From positions 62,001 through 126,000 of the forward strand of contig NZ_QTYB01000002.1 in NCBI RefSeq assembly GCF_003461955.1: a DNA stretch of 64,000 nt, in the 5' to 3' direction. Shown here piece after piece: positions 9,050-17,708 of the stretch. Origin of the DNA: Ruminococcus sp. AM36-2AA. GTDB taxonomy: Bacteria > Bacillota > Clostridia > Lachnospirales > Lachnospiraceae. The notes under the pieces are model-generated. The model was not told where the DNA came from. It did no database searches and saw only the letters and a list, made by a program, of their open reading frames with translations. The translations under genes were made by a program, and so were the position numbers. How positions within the stretch are numbered: position 1 is the stretch's first letter; each line of letters opens with the position of its first letter.

Positions 9050-9080
9050 CCGCATTCTGGAATTATACTATCAGAACTGA
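8901..9080 (+). CDS. Small coiled-coil ORF overlapping the 3' end of lgt
   Basis: A 59-codon frame in +1 relative to lgt, overlapping its last 149 bases and extending 31 bases past its stop. It starts with ATG after the Shine-Dalgarno-like AGGGAG at 8889-8894. The product would be highly charged and helical, rich in Lys/Arg/Glu/Gln/Leu with heptad-like spacing (for example RRAALLQQLQEERKKL), ending ILELYYQN. It reads more like a protein than the low-complexity lgt tail it overlaps. No family recognised; reality depends on conservation in relatives. Confidence 0.4.
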   Translation: MSQEKIRQKEKNLRRAALLQQLQEERKKLDNQIQSRSDLLKNLEASQRVDRILELYYQN

Positions 9081-9100
9081 AACGATTTCAGAACATAAGA

Positions 9101-9157
9101 AAGCACTGTCCGGCAGGAAAAGTCAGAAAGACATATCCTGCAGGACAGTGCTTTTTT
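9101..9157 (+). terminator. Intrinsic terminator after lgt
   Basis: A 17-bp stem with one mismatch (9102-9118 against 9136-9152) is followed by six T residues. It also separates lgt from the convergent AraC-type gene. Confidence 0.9.
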
Positions 9158-9202
9158 ATATAATACAAAAGAACTTCCGGGCAGGTGTGTGCCATGGCAA
9201 TA

Positions 9203-10018
9203 TCAGTACATTTTACGAAAATCCAGAGGGGTGGTCCCGGTGATCTTACGGAACATGGCAATAAAATGACTGGCATCGGAGAAACCGGAAGCACCGGCAA
9301 CATCCTGGATCTTCATATCCGGTTTGGACAGAAGGAGCTCTCTGGCGCGGCTGATACGGTACATTGTAACATACTCATAAACAGAGCAGCCAAGGAAGCG
9401 CTGAAACAGACGGGAGAGATACTGAGGAGAAACAAAAACACTCTGGCTCAGCTCGGCGGCTGTGATGTCATTCTGGTAACTGGTTTCGATTTCTTTTATT
9501 ACAGGGAGCACATATCTCTGATAAAGCGGATTATCCTGGATTTTGGGAGAGGCAGCGCAGTCCATGAAATTCATAAGAAGATTGTAACAGTCCGAGGAAA
9601 GCGATTTCATATTCAGTGTCGGCTGGTGGTATTTTCGAAGGGAATAGGAGATCAGTTTACGGATATTTAAGCCCTGCTCTTTCGGGGTGAGGATCACTTC
9701 CTGATTGTCTGTCATAGAAGGGATACTGCCTGCGAGAGTCCCGGTAAATGTGGCAAACATGGTAATCCATGAGGTGGATTCCCGGTGATAGGAGTGGGGA
9801 ACTGATGGTGCGATGAGAATCCCCTCGTTTGCACCCAGGGTATATTGTTTCCCGCGGACTTCGATACGTCCGGTACCTTTTTCCGTCTGGAGATAATGGT
9901 AGTAGGGATAGCCATCCGGGCGTGATATGTTATCCTGGTTCCAGTGATTCCCAAGAGATTCAAACATAAACGGAGCACTGACGGGAGTGTTTCTGAAATA
10001 AATAGACATATTTTTCAC
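9203..10018 (-). CDS. AraC-family transcriptional regulator with cupin sensor domain
   Basis: 271 residues. The N-terminal half resembles the AraC ligand-binding cupin (segment YPYYHYLQTEKGTGRIEV and the IAPSVPHSYHRE motif). The C-terminal ~100 residues hold two helix-turn-helix units: ITAAELSQSVFVSPQYLSRL and IQDVAGASGFSDASHFIAMF, ending with the usual P-x-x-FR signature region. It is divergent from the beta-galactosidase gene across a 173-base gap, so it most likely controls that gene in response to a galactoside or related sugar. The start has AGGTGA upstream on the minus strand. Confidence 0.9.
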   Translation of the reverse strand: MKNMSIYFRNTPVSAPFMFESLGNHWNQDNISRPDGYPYYHYLQTEKGTGRIEVRGKQYTLGANEGILIAPSVPHSYHRESTSWITMFATFTGTLAGSIPSMTDNQEVILTPKEQGLNIRKLISYSLRKYHQPTLNMKSLSSDCYNLLMNFMDCAASPKIQDNPLYQRYVLPVIKEIETSYQNDITAAELSQSVFVSPQYLSRLFQRFLGCSVYEYVTMYRISRARELLLSKPDMKIQDVAGASGFSDASHFIAMFRKITGTTPLDFRKMY

Positions 10019-10052
10019 CTGTTTCTAAATGTTATATATTTTGGTGAAACAT

Positions 10053-10061
10053 ATTATACCA
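10053..10061 (-). promoter_or_regulatory. Extended -10 promoter of the AraC-type regulator
   Basis: On the minus strand TGG-TATAAT is present, without a good -35. A plus-strand TATAAT at 10080-10085 could serve the beta-galactosidase gene, so the divergent promoters would lie back-to-back within about 30 bases. The inverted pair TTTCACC (10013-10019) / GGTGAAA (10043-10049) flanks the minus-strand start region and may be an operator. Confidence 0.45.
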
Positions 10062-10191
10062 TAATCTTTAAGTTTATACTATAATAATGTACAGACAGAA
10101 ATGAAGTAACGAAAATACAACTGTAAAACACAGTATTTCAGGAAATTCAGTCAATATTTACCGGAATACAAAAGCCGGACAGGAGGAAAAC

Positions 10192-13100
10192 ATGAAAAAA
10201 TTTGATTATTCTCTGGTGAAAGATCCACAGTATTTCTGTGACGGAAGAATGGAAGCGCATTCGGACCACATGTATTATCGCAGTGAGGAAGAACGGGAAG
10301 ATGAGGAAACTTCCTATCGCCACAGCCTCAACGGACTCTGGAAATTCCACTATGCAAGAAATTATGCAAGTACAGTTGCAGGATTTGAGGAGGACGCATA
10401 TTCCTGCAAGGACTGGGAAGATATTTATGTACCGGCGCATATCCAGATGGAAGGATATGATGTACCACAGTATGCCAATGTCCAGTATCCATGGGAAGGT
10501 CACGAGGAACTTCACCCGGGACAGATCCCGGAGCGTTTTAACCCGGTGGGAAGCTATGTGAAATATTTCCATGTGCCGGAAAACATGAAAGGAAAAAGAG
10601 TATTTATCTCTTTCCAGGGAGCAGAAAGCGGACTGGCTTTGTGGCTCAACGGAACTTTTGTGGGATACAGTGAAGATTCTTTTACCCCTTCAGAATTTGA
10701 GCTTACAGAGTATCTGAAAGAGGGCGAGAACAAACTGGCAGCCCAGGTATTCAAATGGACAGCCAGCAGCTGGTGCGAAGACCAGGACTTTTTCCGCTTT
10801 TCCGGAATTTACAGAGATGTTTATCTTTATACCGTGCCGGAGGTTCATGTCTATGATCTTAAGATCCGTGCGATTCCGGATGAGACCCTTAAAAAAGCAA
10901 GTCTTGAGATCGTGACAAAAACCTGGGGAAAAGGAAAACTGAAACTTATACTTTCCAGAAAAGGCGAGATCCTTTTGCAGGATGAAAAAGCTCTGGACGG
11001 TGAAGATACCTGTACATGGGAAATTTTAAACCCTCTGCTCTGGAGTGCGGAAGAACCGAATCTCTATGATCTTGACATGGAAGTGTATGATGAGAACGGA
11101 ATGCTCCAGGAGATCATTCCTGAAAAAGTCGGTTTCCGCCGCTTTGAGATGAAAGACGGTATTATGACCCTCAACGGCAAACGTATTGTGTTTAAGGGAG
11201 TAAACCGTCATGAATTCAGCTCCGTCACGGGAAGACACGTATCCCGGGAGGAACTGATCCAGGATATTGTGACTATGAAGCAGAACAACATCAATGCCAT
11301 CCGTACCTGCCATTATCCGGATGCTTCTCCGATCTACCGCCTCTGTGATGAGTACGGCCTTTATATGATCGCGGAAAACAATCTGGAATCTCATGGTTCC
11401 TGGGATGTGGCAGAACTTACAGGAGACTACACAGATATTGTTCCTCATAACAAACCGGAATGGCTTGGTATGATGCTGGATCGTGTAAATTCCATGTACC
11501 AGCGTGACAAAAATCACCCGGCAATCCTGATCTGGTCATGTGGAAATGAGTCCTTTGGTGGAAAAGATATCTTTGAGATGTCCGAATTTTATCGTAAGAA
11601 TGATCCTACAAGACTTGTGCATTATGAAGGCCTTTTCCATGACAGAAGCTATAATGCAACCAGCGATATGGAAAGCCAGATGTATCCGTCTGTAGAAGCA
11701 ATTAAGGAATTCCTAGCAAAAGATGACAGCAAGCCGTTTATCTGCTGCGAGTACACTCATGCAATGGGAAATTCCTGTGGCGCAATGCATAAATATACAG
11801 ATCTTACTGACACAGAACCGAAATATCAGGGTGGTTTCATCTGGGATTACATTGACCAGTCCATTTATAAAAAAGACCGCTACGGAAAAGAATTCCAGGC
11901 ATACGGCGGCGACTTCGGCGAGCGCCCGACGGATTATAATTTCAGTGGAAACGGTATTGCATATGGCGGTGACAGAACCCCGTCTCCGAAGATGCAGGAG
12001 GTCAAATTCAATTACCAGAATATCACTGCGGAGGTAACAGAAAATGCTGTAAAAGTTATCAACAAAAACCTGTTTGTAAATACCGATACGTTCCGCTGTG
12101 AAGTGACTCTTGCAAAGAATGGACATGTCCTTTGTACAGAGACACTGGAGACATCCGTAGAGCCGTTAAGCGAAAAAACATACGCCCTTCCTTTTGGAAA
12201 ACAGCAGAGAGCGGGCGAATATACAGTGACCGTATCCTTCCTTCTCAGAGAAAAAACACTCTGGGCAGAGGCAGGACATGAGGTTGCATTTGGACAGTAT
12301 GTTTACAAGGTAGAAGGAGAGGAGAAAGCTCCGGTTTCCGGTGTGGAGATCGTGAGAAGCCTTCACAACATCGGCGTTCGCGGAGAGAATTTTGAGGTGA
12401 TGTTCTCCGTTCTCAATGGTGGGCTGGTTTCGTATAAATATGCAGGAAGAGAAATGATCGAGGCAATTCCGAAGCCGAATTTCTGGAGAGCACCTACAGA
12501 TAATGACTGTGGAAATCAGATGCCGATGCGTTACGCACAGTGGAAGATTGCCAGCATGTACGCAAGCCACAAAGAGTTCTGCAGGGGAATGTATGGTCCG
12601 TCCAACGCCCCGGAGACAACTGTCCATGATAACAGTGTGGAGGTTGCCTTTACTTACATCATGCCGACGACACCGGTCAGCGAGTGCCGCCTTGCCTACG
12701 AAGTATTCGGAGATGGAAGGGTAAAAACTACCCTGACCTATGATCCGGTAAAAGAACTGGGGGATATGCCGGAGTTTGGTGTACTCTTTAAATTCAATGC
12801 AGATTATGACCATGTCAAGTGGTATGGACTTGGACCTGCGGAAACTTATGCAGACCGCAAACATGGCGCAAAACTTGGCATCTATGAGAATATGGTGACA
12901 GACAATCTGGCACGTTATCTGGTACCGCAGGAATGTGGCAGCAAAGAAGGCGTACGCTGGGCAAAGATCACAGACAGAAAGGGCAGGGGAATGCTCTTTG
13001 AGATGGATGAGAAAAACGGCCCGATGATGTTCTCCGCACTTCCATATACCCCTCATGAAATGGAAAATGCCATGCATCCATATGAACTTCCGGAAATCCA

Positions 13101-13236
13101 TTATACTGTTGTCCGTGCCGCAAAGGCACAGATGGGTGTGGGAGGAGATGACAGCTGGGGTTCCTATACCCACCCGGAATATCTTCTTGACACCGATAAA
13201 AAAATGGAATTTTCTTTTGTATTCAAAGGACTTTAA
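10192..13236 (+). CDS. lacZ: Beta-galactosidase, glycoside hydrolase family 2
   Basis: 1014 residues, typical LacZ length. Domain order fits GH2: N-terminal sugar-binding jelly roll, immunoglobulin-like domain, TIM barrel, second Ig-like domain, and the C-terminal Bgal_small_N domain. The acid/base Glu453 sits in SCGNES and the nucleophile Glu520 in ICCEYTHAMGN. The TIM-barrel motif FKGVNRHEF and the NNLESHG segment are intact. There is no signal peptide, so it hydrolyses lactose or other beta-galactosides in the cytoplasm. No transporter gene is adjacent. An AGGAGG site lies 8 bases before the ATG. The divergent AraC-type gene is the likely regulator. Confidence 0.96.
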   Translation: MKKFDYSLVKDPQYFCDGRMEAHSDHMYYRSEEEREDEETSYRHSLNGLWKFHYARNYASTVAGFEEDAYSCKDWEDIYVPAHIQMEGYDVPQYANVQYPWEGHEELHPGQIPERFNPVGSYVKYFHVPENMKGKRVFISFQGAESGLALWLNGTFVGYSEDSFTPSEFELTEYLKEGENKLAAQVFKWTASSWCEDQDFFRFSGIYRDVYLYTVPEVHVYDLKIRAIPDETLKKASLEIVTKTWGKGKLKLILSRKGEILLQDEKALDGEDTCTWEILNPLLWSAEEPNLYDLDMEVYDENGMLQEIIPEKVGFRRFEMKDGIMTLNGKRIVFKGVNRHEFSSVTGRHVSREELIQDIVTMKQNNINAIRTCHYPDASPIYRLCDEYGLYMIAENNLESHGSWDVAELTGDYTDIVPHNKPEWLGMMLDRVNSMYQRDKNHPAILIWSCGNESFGGKDIFEMSEFYRKNDPTRLVHYEGLFHDRSYNATSDMESQMYPSVEAIKEFLAKDDSKPFICCEYTHAMGNSCGAMHKYTDLTDTEPKYQGGFIWDYIDQSIYKKDRYGKEFQAYGGDFGERPTDYNFSGNGIAYGGDRTPSPKMQEVKFNYQNITAEVTENAVKVINKNLFVNTDTFRCEVTLAKNGHVLCTETLETSVEPLSEKTYALPFGKQQRAGEYTVTVSFLLREKTLWAEAGHEVAFGQYVYKVEGEEKAPVSGVEIVRSLHNIGVRGENFEVMFSVLNGGLVSYKYAGREMIEAIPKPNFWRAPTDNDCGNQMPMRYAQWKIASMYASHKEFCRGMYGPSNAPETTVHDNSVEVAFTYIMPTTPVSECRLAYEVFGDGRVKTTLTYDPVKELGDMPEFGVLFKFNADYDHVKWYGLGPAETYADRKHGAKLGIYENMVTDNLARYLVPQECGSKEGVRWAKITDRKGRGMLFEMDEKNGPMMFSALPYTPHEMENAMHPYELPEIHYTVVRAAKAQMGVGGDDSWGSYTHPEYLLDTDKKMEFSFVFKGL

Positions 13237-13269
13237 ATGTCATAAAAAAACAGAACATAAAGGCTGAAA

Positions 13270-13305
13270 AAAAGCTTCCGGAAACCATCCGGAAGCTTTT
13301 TTATT
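13270..13305 (+). terminator. Intrinsic terminator after beta-galactosidase gene
   Basis: An 11-bp perfect stem (AAAGCTTCCGG with its complement, loop AAACCAT) is followed by TTTTTT. Confidence 0.92.
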
Positions 13306-13387
13306 TCATAATAATGCACAGAAAATATACATGCTGAAAAAAAACCTGTGGATATTTCATGAAAAGAAAAAAAACTTGGATATGCAC

Positions 13388-13416
13388 TTGTTTTTTCATG
13401 GTAAATAGTTTAGAAT
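13388..13416 (+). promoter_or_regulatory. Promoter of the dcw cluster
   Basis: TTGTTT at 13388-13393, a 17-base spacer and TAGAAT at 13411-13416. The predicted transcription start would fall at the first MraZ box, which suits repression by MraZ. Confidence 0.65.
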
Positions 13417-13424
13417 GATTACAT

Positions 13425-13473
13425 AAGTGGTAGAAAGTGGTGAATAGTGGTAGCGAATGGGGCTGAGTGGCAG
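13425..13473 (+). promoter_or_regulatory. MraZ-box operator array
   Basis: GTGG cores occur at 13427, 13437, 13447 and 13467, with ATGG at 13457: five units at an exact 10-base period. Each is followed by a few variable bases, matching the known MraZ recognition pattern of tandem GTGG-type boxes one helical turn apart. The array lies between the promoter and mraZ. Confidence 0.85.
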
Positions 13474-13539
13474 AACACACCATTTGCACCCTGGAAACAC
13501 GAAGGGGAGAATCGTGTTTCACGAGAGTAGGTGGGTTTC

Positions 13540-13971
13540 ATGTTCATGGGCGAGTATAATCATACGATCGATGCGAAGGGGCGTCTGATCATCCCATCCA
13601 GGTTCAGGGAACTCTTAGGGGAAGAGTTCGTACTGACCAGAGGGCTCGATGGTTGCCTTTCCATTTATCCGATGGATGAATGGGCTGCCTTTGAAGAGAA
13701 ACTCCGAGCATTACCACTTACAAATAAAGACGCAAGAACCTTTTCACGTTTCTTTGTAGCCGGAGCTACGACATGCCAACTGGATAAGCAGGGGAGAATT
13801 CTGGTGCCGCAGACGCTGCGCCAATTCGCTGGTCTGGAGAAGGATGTGGTGCTTACGGGTAATCTGAACCGGATTGAGGTATGGAGCAAGGAGAAGTGGA
13901 GCGAGAATTGCAATTATGATGACATGGACAGCATTGCGGAGAGCATGCAGAACATTGGAATCGTCATTTGA
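13540..13971 (+). CDS. mraZ: Transcriptional regulator MraZ
   Basis: 143 residues from the ATG at 13540, chosen because the product then begins [15 protein letters not shown] as in other MraZ proteins and AGGTGG lies 5 bases upstream; an in-frame GTG at 13531 is inside that site. Two AbrB-like SpoVT-fold repeats are visible, each with a DxxGR motif (DAKGRLIIP and DKQGRILVP). MraZ forms ring oligomers that bind the tandem boxes upstream and autoregulate the division/cell-wall cluster. rsmH follows 35 bases downstream. Confidence 0.96.
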   Translation: MFMGEYNHTIDAKGRLIIPSRFRELLGEEFVLTRGLDGCLSIYPMDEWAAFEEKLRALPLTNKDARTFSRFFVAGATTCQLDKQGRILVPQTLRQFAGLEKDVVLTGNLNRIEVWSKEKWSENCNYDDMDSIAESMQNIGIVI

Positions 13972-14006
13972 GCATAGCGCAGGTAGAAATCCCACAGGAG
14001 ACGGAT

Positions 14007-14942
14007 ATGGAATTTAAGCATAAATCTGTATTACTCGATGAGACCATTGAAGGCTTAAGGGTAAAGCCGGATGGAATCTATGTGGATGGCACTTTAGGAG
14101 GAGCGGGACACGCCACAGAGGTGTGTAAGAAACTTTCTGCCAAGGGGAGATTTATTGGCATAGATCAAGACCAGGATGCGATAATTGCTGCGAGTGAACG
14201 GCTGTCAGCCTTTAATCAGGTGACAATCATTCGCAGCAATTATTGTTACATGGCAGATGAGTTAAGATCCCGTGGCATTGAGAAAGTGGACGGGATCCTG
14301 CTGGATTTAGGAGTGTCATCTTATCAGCTGGATAACGAAGAGAGAGGTTTTTCCTATCGGTATGATTCTCCTCTGGACATGCGAATGGACAGAAGGCAGA
14401 GCCGTACAGCCGGAGATATTGTCAACGGCTATGAAGAACGGGAACTTTATCGTATTATCCGCGATTACGGCGAAGATAAATTCGCCAAGAATATAGCGAA
14501 ACATATCGTGGCTGCCAGAGCGCAGGCACCGATTCAGACAACCGGGGAACTGACAGAAATCATAAGGGGAGCCATCCCCATGAAAGTACAGGCTACAGGA
14601 GGACATCCGGCCAAGAGGACTTTTCAGGCGATACGCATTGAGCTGAACAGAGAGCTTGATGTGCTCCGTGATTCTCTGGACGGAATGATCGATCTTCTGG
14701 ATGACGGAGGAAGGATCTGTATCATCACATTCCATTCTCTGGAAGACAGGATCGTAAAAACGATTTTCCGCAAAAATGAAAATCCATGTACCTGTCCGCC
14801 GGATTTTCCGGTTTGTGTATGCGGAAAGAAATCAAAAGGTAAAGTGATCACAAGGAAACCGATCCTTCCTAGTGAACAGGAGATGGAGGAGAATCCGAGA
14901 TCAAAAAGTGCGAAGCTTCGTATTTTTGAACGAAAGCTGTAA
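14007..14942 (+). CDS. rsmH: 16S rRNA (cytosine-1402-N4)-methyltransferase
   Basis: 311 residues from the ATG at 14007, which has CAGGAG 6 bases upstream and gives the usual start [14 protein letters not shown]; a TTG at 13968 overlapping the mraZ stop is less likely. The SAM-binding motif [22 protein letters not shown] and the late [12 protein letters not shown] are all present. It methylates C1402 of 16S rRNA in the decoding centre. Its place second in the dcw cluster is conserved across bacteria. Confidence 0.97.
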   Translation: MEFKHKSVLLDETIEGLRVKPDGIYVDGTLGGAGHATEVCKKLSAKGRFIGIDQDQDAIIAASERLSAFNQVTIIRSNYCYMADELRSRGIEKVDGILLDLGVSSYQLDNEERGFSYRYDSPLDMRMDRRQSRTAGDIVNGYEERELYRIIRDYGEDKFAKNIAKHIVAARAQAPIQTTGELTEIIRGAIPMKVQATGGHPAKRTFQAIRIELNRELDVLRDSLDGMIDLLDDGGRICIITFHSLEDRIVKTIFRKNENPCTCPPDFPVCVCGKKSKGKVITRKPILPSEQEMEENPRSKSAKLRIFERKL

Positions 14943-14971
14943 ATGAGTTTTTAAAGATGGAAGGTAGGCAA

Positions 14972-15541
14972 ATGGCGAAGACAGGAAGAGGGACTACAGC
15001 CAGAAGAAATCGGAATACCGTCAGGAACAGCAGAGAAATGTATGTTCAGGGAAATGCGGTAAAAAGGTTACAGGAAGTTCCTCGCAGAACTGATCTGCCC
15101 GATGTACAGGAAAGGCGTCGGCTGGCCCGGGAGAGAAATCAGAAATCCGCAGTTCCGGTAACACCTGCGAAGCAGGCGGCGAACAGGAAGATACAGCGGA
15201 ACAGAGAAAAAGCGATGGCTATGAATAAAGGCTTCGTTCTGTTTCTCACTGCGGTTTCCATTGCGGTATTATTTACCTGCATCAATTATCTACAGGTAAA
15301 ATCAGAAATCACGGCGAGTATGAAAAATGTTGCAAATCTGGAATCTGAGCTTGCCCAGCTGAAGGAAGATAACGATGCATATTACAGTCAGGTTACTTCT
15401 GATGTTGATATCAGCGAGATCAAGAAAAAGGCAATCGGTGAGCTTGGGATGAAATATCCTTCTGAGGATCAGATACAGACATATGTTACCGAGGGTAACA
15501 GCTATGTGAGACAGTATCAGGATGTAGATTCGCACAAGTAA
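14972..15541 (+). CDS. ftsL: Cell division protein FtsL-like (bitopic, coiled coil)
   Basis: 189 residues if translation starts at the ATG at 14972, favoured because AAGGTAGG lies 3-10 bases upstream; an ATG at 14957 would add five residues. A long basic cytoplasmic region (1-85) precedes one membrane helix (about 86-107) and an extracellular coiled coil (about 108-145). This is the FtsL layout, and it lies between rsmH and the PBPs as expected. FtsL recruits the FtsWI synthase complex through FtsQ/DivIB and DivIC. The sequence is poorly conserved, so the name rests on layout and position. Confidence 0.85.
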   Translation: MAKTGRGTTARRNRNTVRNSREMYVQGNAVKRLQEVPRRTDLPDVQERRRLARERNQKSAVPVTPAKQAANRKIQRNREKAMAMNKGFVLFLTAVSIAVLFTCINYLQVKSEITASMKNVANLESELAQLKEDNDAYYSQVTSDVDISEIKKKAIGELGMKYPSEDQIQTYVTEGNSYVRQYQDVDSHK

Positions 15542-15572
15542 CAGATGTACAGTTTTTTGAGCAGGTGATCGA

Positions 15573-17642
15573 TTGAGTACAAGAAGGCGCAGGCCGGTAA
15601 AAAAAATTAATAAGAATATGAAAAAAAAGCTGGCAGTACTATTTTCTTTAGTGGTGTTGGCTTTAGTTGGTTTGGTGGCAAGAATTACCTATATTAATGC
15701 CACAAGCGGAAGCAAATACAGAAAACAGGTGCTGAGTCAGGCACAGCAGAAATATGAAAATCAGACACTCCCCGCCAAAAGGGGAGATATTTATGACCGG
15801 AATGGAAATATTCTGGCAACAAGCAACAAGGTCTATAATGTAATTCTTGACTGTCTGGAAGTCAACAAGGATGAGGACTCTGTGGAGCCGACCATCAAGG
15901 CTCTTGTGGAAGTACTTGGCCTGGATGAGGAGGAGATGCGTAAGCTTCTCAACGATGACAGCACAAAGAGCAGTCAGTATCAGATTGTCAAGAAACAGAT
16001 CTCCATGGATGATAAGAAAGCCTTTGAGAGCTATGAGAATCCGGGGGATGACATTGAGCTGAGCGCCGCTCAGAAGAAAGAGCGTTCCAAGGTCACAGGA
16101 GTATGGTTTGAGGAGGATTACTTAAGATCTTATCCGTTCAACGAAACAGCCTGTGACACCATTGGTTTTACACTTTCCAGAGATGTGGCAGATGCAGGTC
16201 TGGAGGGTTATTACAATGCAACGCTTACCGGTGTTGACGGAAGACAGTATGGATACATCAACAATAATTCTGATGTGGAGCAGACGATCATAGAGCCCAC
16301 CGACGGAAAAAGCATAGAAACTTCCCTTGACCTGGGGCTTCAGCAGATTGTGGAGAAGTATGTAAATACTTTTGAAGAAAAAATGGGAGCCAAGAATGTC
16401 GGTGTCATTATCGAAGATCCAAAAACAGGAGAAATTCTGGCCATGGATGGTGGTGACCGTTACGATCTGAATAATCCGAGAGACCTTTCCAACGTTTATT
16501 CCGAGAGTGAGATTGCGGCCATGAACGATGAGGAAACCGTAGATGCTCTGAACGGAATGTGGAGTAATTTCTGTGTGACAGACGCATACGAACCGGGATC
16601 AGTAGTAAAGCCCATTGTTATGAGTTCTGCTCTTGAGATGGGAGCCATTTCCGAGACAGATAATTTTGTCTGTGACGGAGGACAGTCCTTTGGTGCGGAA
16701 GGAGCTACGACATTTATTAAATGCGCGGTATGGCCCGATGCCCATGGAACAGAAGCACTTTCCGATGTTATTGCCAATTCCTGCAACGATGGTATGATGC
16801 AGATCGCGGCGAAAATGGGAAAAGATAATTTCCTCAAAACGCAGAGTACTTTTAATTTCGGAACAAGAACCGGTATTGATCTTCCGAATGAGGGAAGCGG
16901 TGTAATCCATACCAGCGAGACCATGGGAGAGACAGAGCTTGCATGTTCCGCCTTTGGACAGGGATATACACTGACCATGATCCAGGAGATCAACGCCATG
17001 TGTTCAGTCATCAACGGCGGATATTATTATCAGCCACATCTGGTAACCAGGATCAAAGACAGCAGCGGCGGAATTGTGAAGACGATTTCTCCGATCCTGA
17101 TGAAACAGACCATTTCCGAGAAGATATCTGCGGATATCCGGTCTTATATGGCAGCCAGTGTAGATCACGGTACCAGCCGTACTTCCAAGGTTCAGGGCTA
17201 CAGTTCCGGTGGTAAAACCGGTACAGCCGAGAAGCTTCCGCGAGGCAATGGCAAATATCTGGTATCTTTTATCGGCTTCGCGCCGGTGGATGATCCGGCT
17301 CTTGTAATTTACGTAGTTGTAGATGAGCCGAATGTAGAGGATCAGGCAAGCAGTACCTATGCACAGTATATTGCTCAGGGAATTCTTTCCGAAGCGCTTC
17401 CATATCTGAATGTACAGCCGGATGAGGCTGAGGACGGTGAAGTTCCGACGACAGAACTGTGGGACATCTTTAAAGGAATCAGCGATTCCGCAACAGGATC
17501 TGCCGCAGACGGACAGAAAGAAGCAATCTCCGATGAGAACGTTCCAAGCCCGCCGGAAGATGATTCTGAGGACGAAGATACAGAAGATAACAATGATATG
17601 CAAAGTGATGGCCTTACAAATGAAGAGGCAGGCCTGGAATAA
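15573..17642 (+). CDS. Class B penicillin-binding protein (FtsI/PBP2B-like transpeptidase)
   Basis: 689 residues from a TTG start with AGGTGAT upstream; no ATG fits. One membrane helix (about 19-38), then the PBP dimerisation domain (RGDIYDRNGNILA), then the transpeptidase domain with all three motifs: SVVK (Ser343), SCN (Ser403, Asn405) and KTG (Lys548). The tail after about residue 610 is strongly acidic, and no PASTA repeat is seen. It cross-links septal peptidoglycan outside the membrane with the SEDS protein FtsW. It is the first of two adjacent class B PBPs; by position it is the probable vegetative FtsI. Confidence 0.93.
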   Translation: MSTRRRRPVKKINKNMKKKLAVLFSLVVLALVGLVARITYINATSGSKYRKQVLSQAQQKYENQTLPAKRGDIYDRNGNILATSNKVYNVILDCLEVNKDEDSVEPTIKALVEVLGLDEEEMRKLLNDDSTKSSQYQIVKKQISMDDKKAFESYENPGDDIELSAAQKKERSKVTGVWFEEDYLRSYPFNETACDTIGFTLSRDVADAGLEGYYNATLTGVDGRQYGYINNNSDVEQTIIEPTDGKSIETSLDLGLQQIVEKYVNTFEEKMGAKNVGVIIEDPKTGEILAMDGGDRYDLNNPRDLSNVYSESEIAAMNDEETVDALNGMWSNFCVTDAYEPGSVVKPIVMSSALEMGAISETDNFVCDGGQSFGAEGATTFIKCAVWPDAHGTEALSDVIANSCNDGMMQIAAKMGKDNFLKTQSTFNFGTRTGIDLPNEGSGVIHTSETMGETELACSAFGQGYTLTMIQEINAMCSVINGGYYYQPHLVTRIKDSSGGIVKTISPILMKQTISEKISADIRSYMAASVDHGTSRTSKVQGYSSGGKTGTAEKLPRGNGKYLVSFIGFAPVDDPALVIYVVVDEPNVEDQASSTYAQYIAQGILSEALPYLNVQPDEAEDGEVPTTELWDIFKGISDSATGSAADGQKEAISDENVPSPPEDDSEDEDTEDNNDMQSDGLTNEEAGLE

Positions 17643-17653
17643 GATTTCGAATA

Positions 17654-17708
17654 CCCTCTCAGGGAAACGTCATATATTACAATGACAATCTCTGAGGGGG
17701 ATTTTTTT
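17654..17708 (+). terminator. Terminator-like hairpin that contains the Shine-Dalgarno site of the next PBP
   Basis: CCCTCTCAG (17654-17662) pairs with CTGAGGGGG (17692-17700), 9 bp with one G:U. Inside, GTCAT (17669-17673) pairs with ATGAC (17682-17686). Seven T residues follow (17702-17708), then the ATG of the next gene. The 3' arm is the GAGGGGG ribosome binding site, so folding would either stop transcription or hide the start. Confidence 0.65.

Noticed and set aside
12166..13173. A 335-codon minus-strand frame
   Set aside because: Antisense to the 3' part of the beta-galactosidase gene; no recognisable motif or start site.
13531..13539. GTG at 13531 as mraZ start
   Set aside because: It falls inside the Shine-Dalgarno site; ATG 13540 gives the conserved MFMGEY start.
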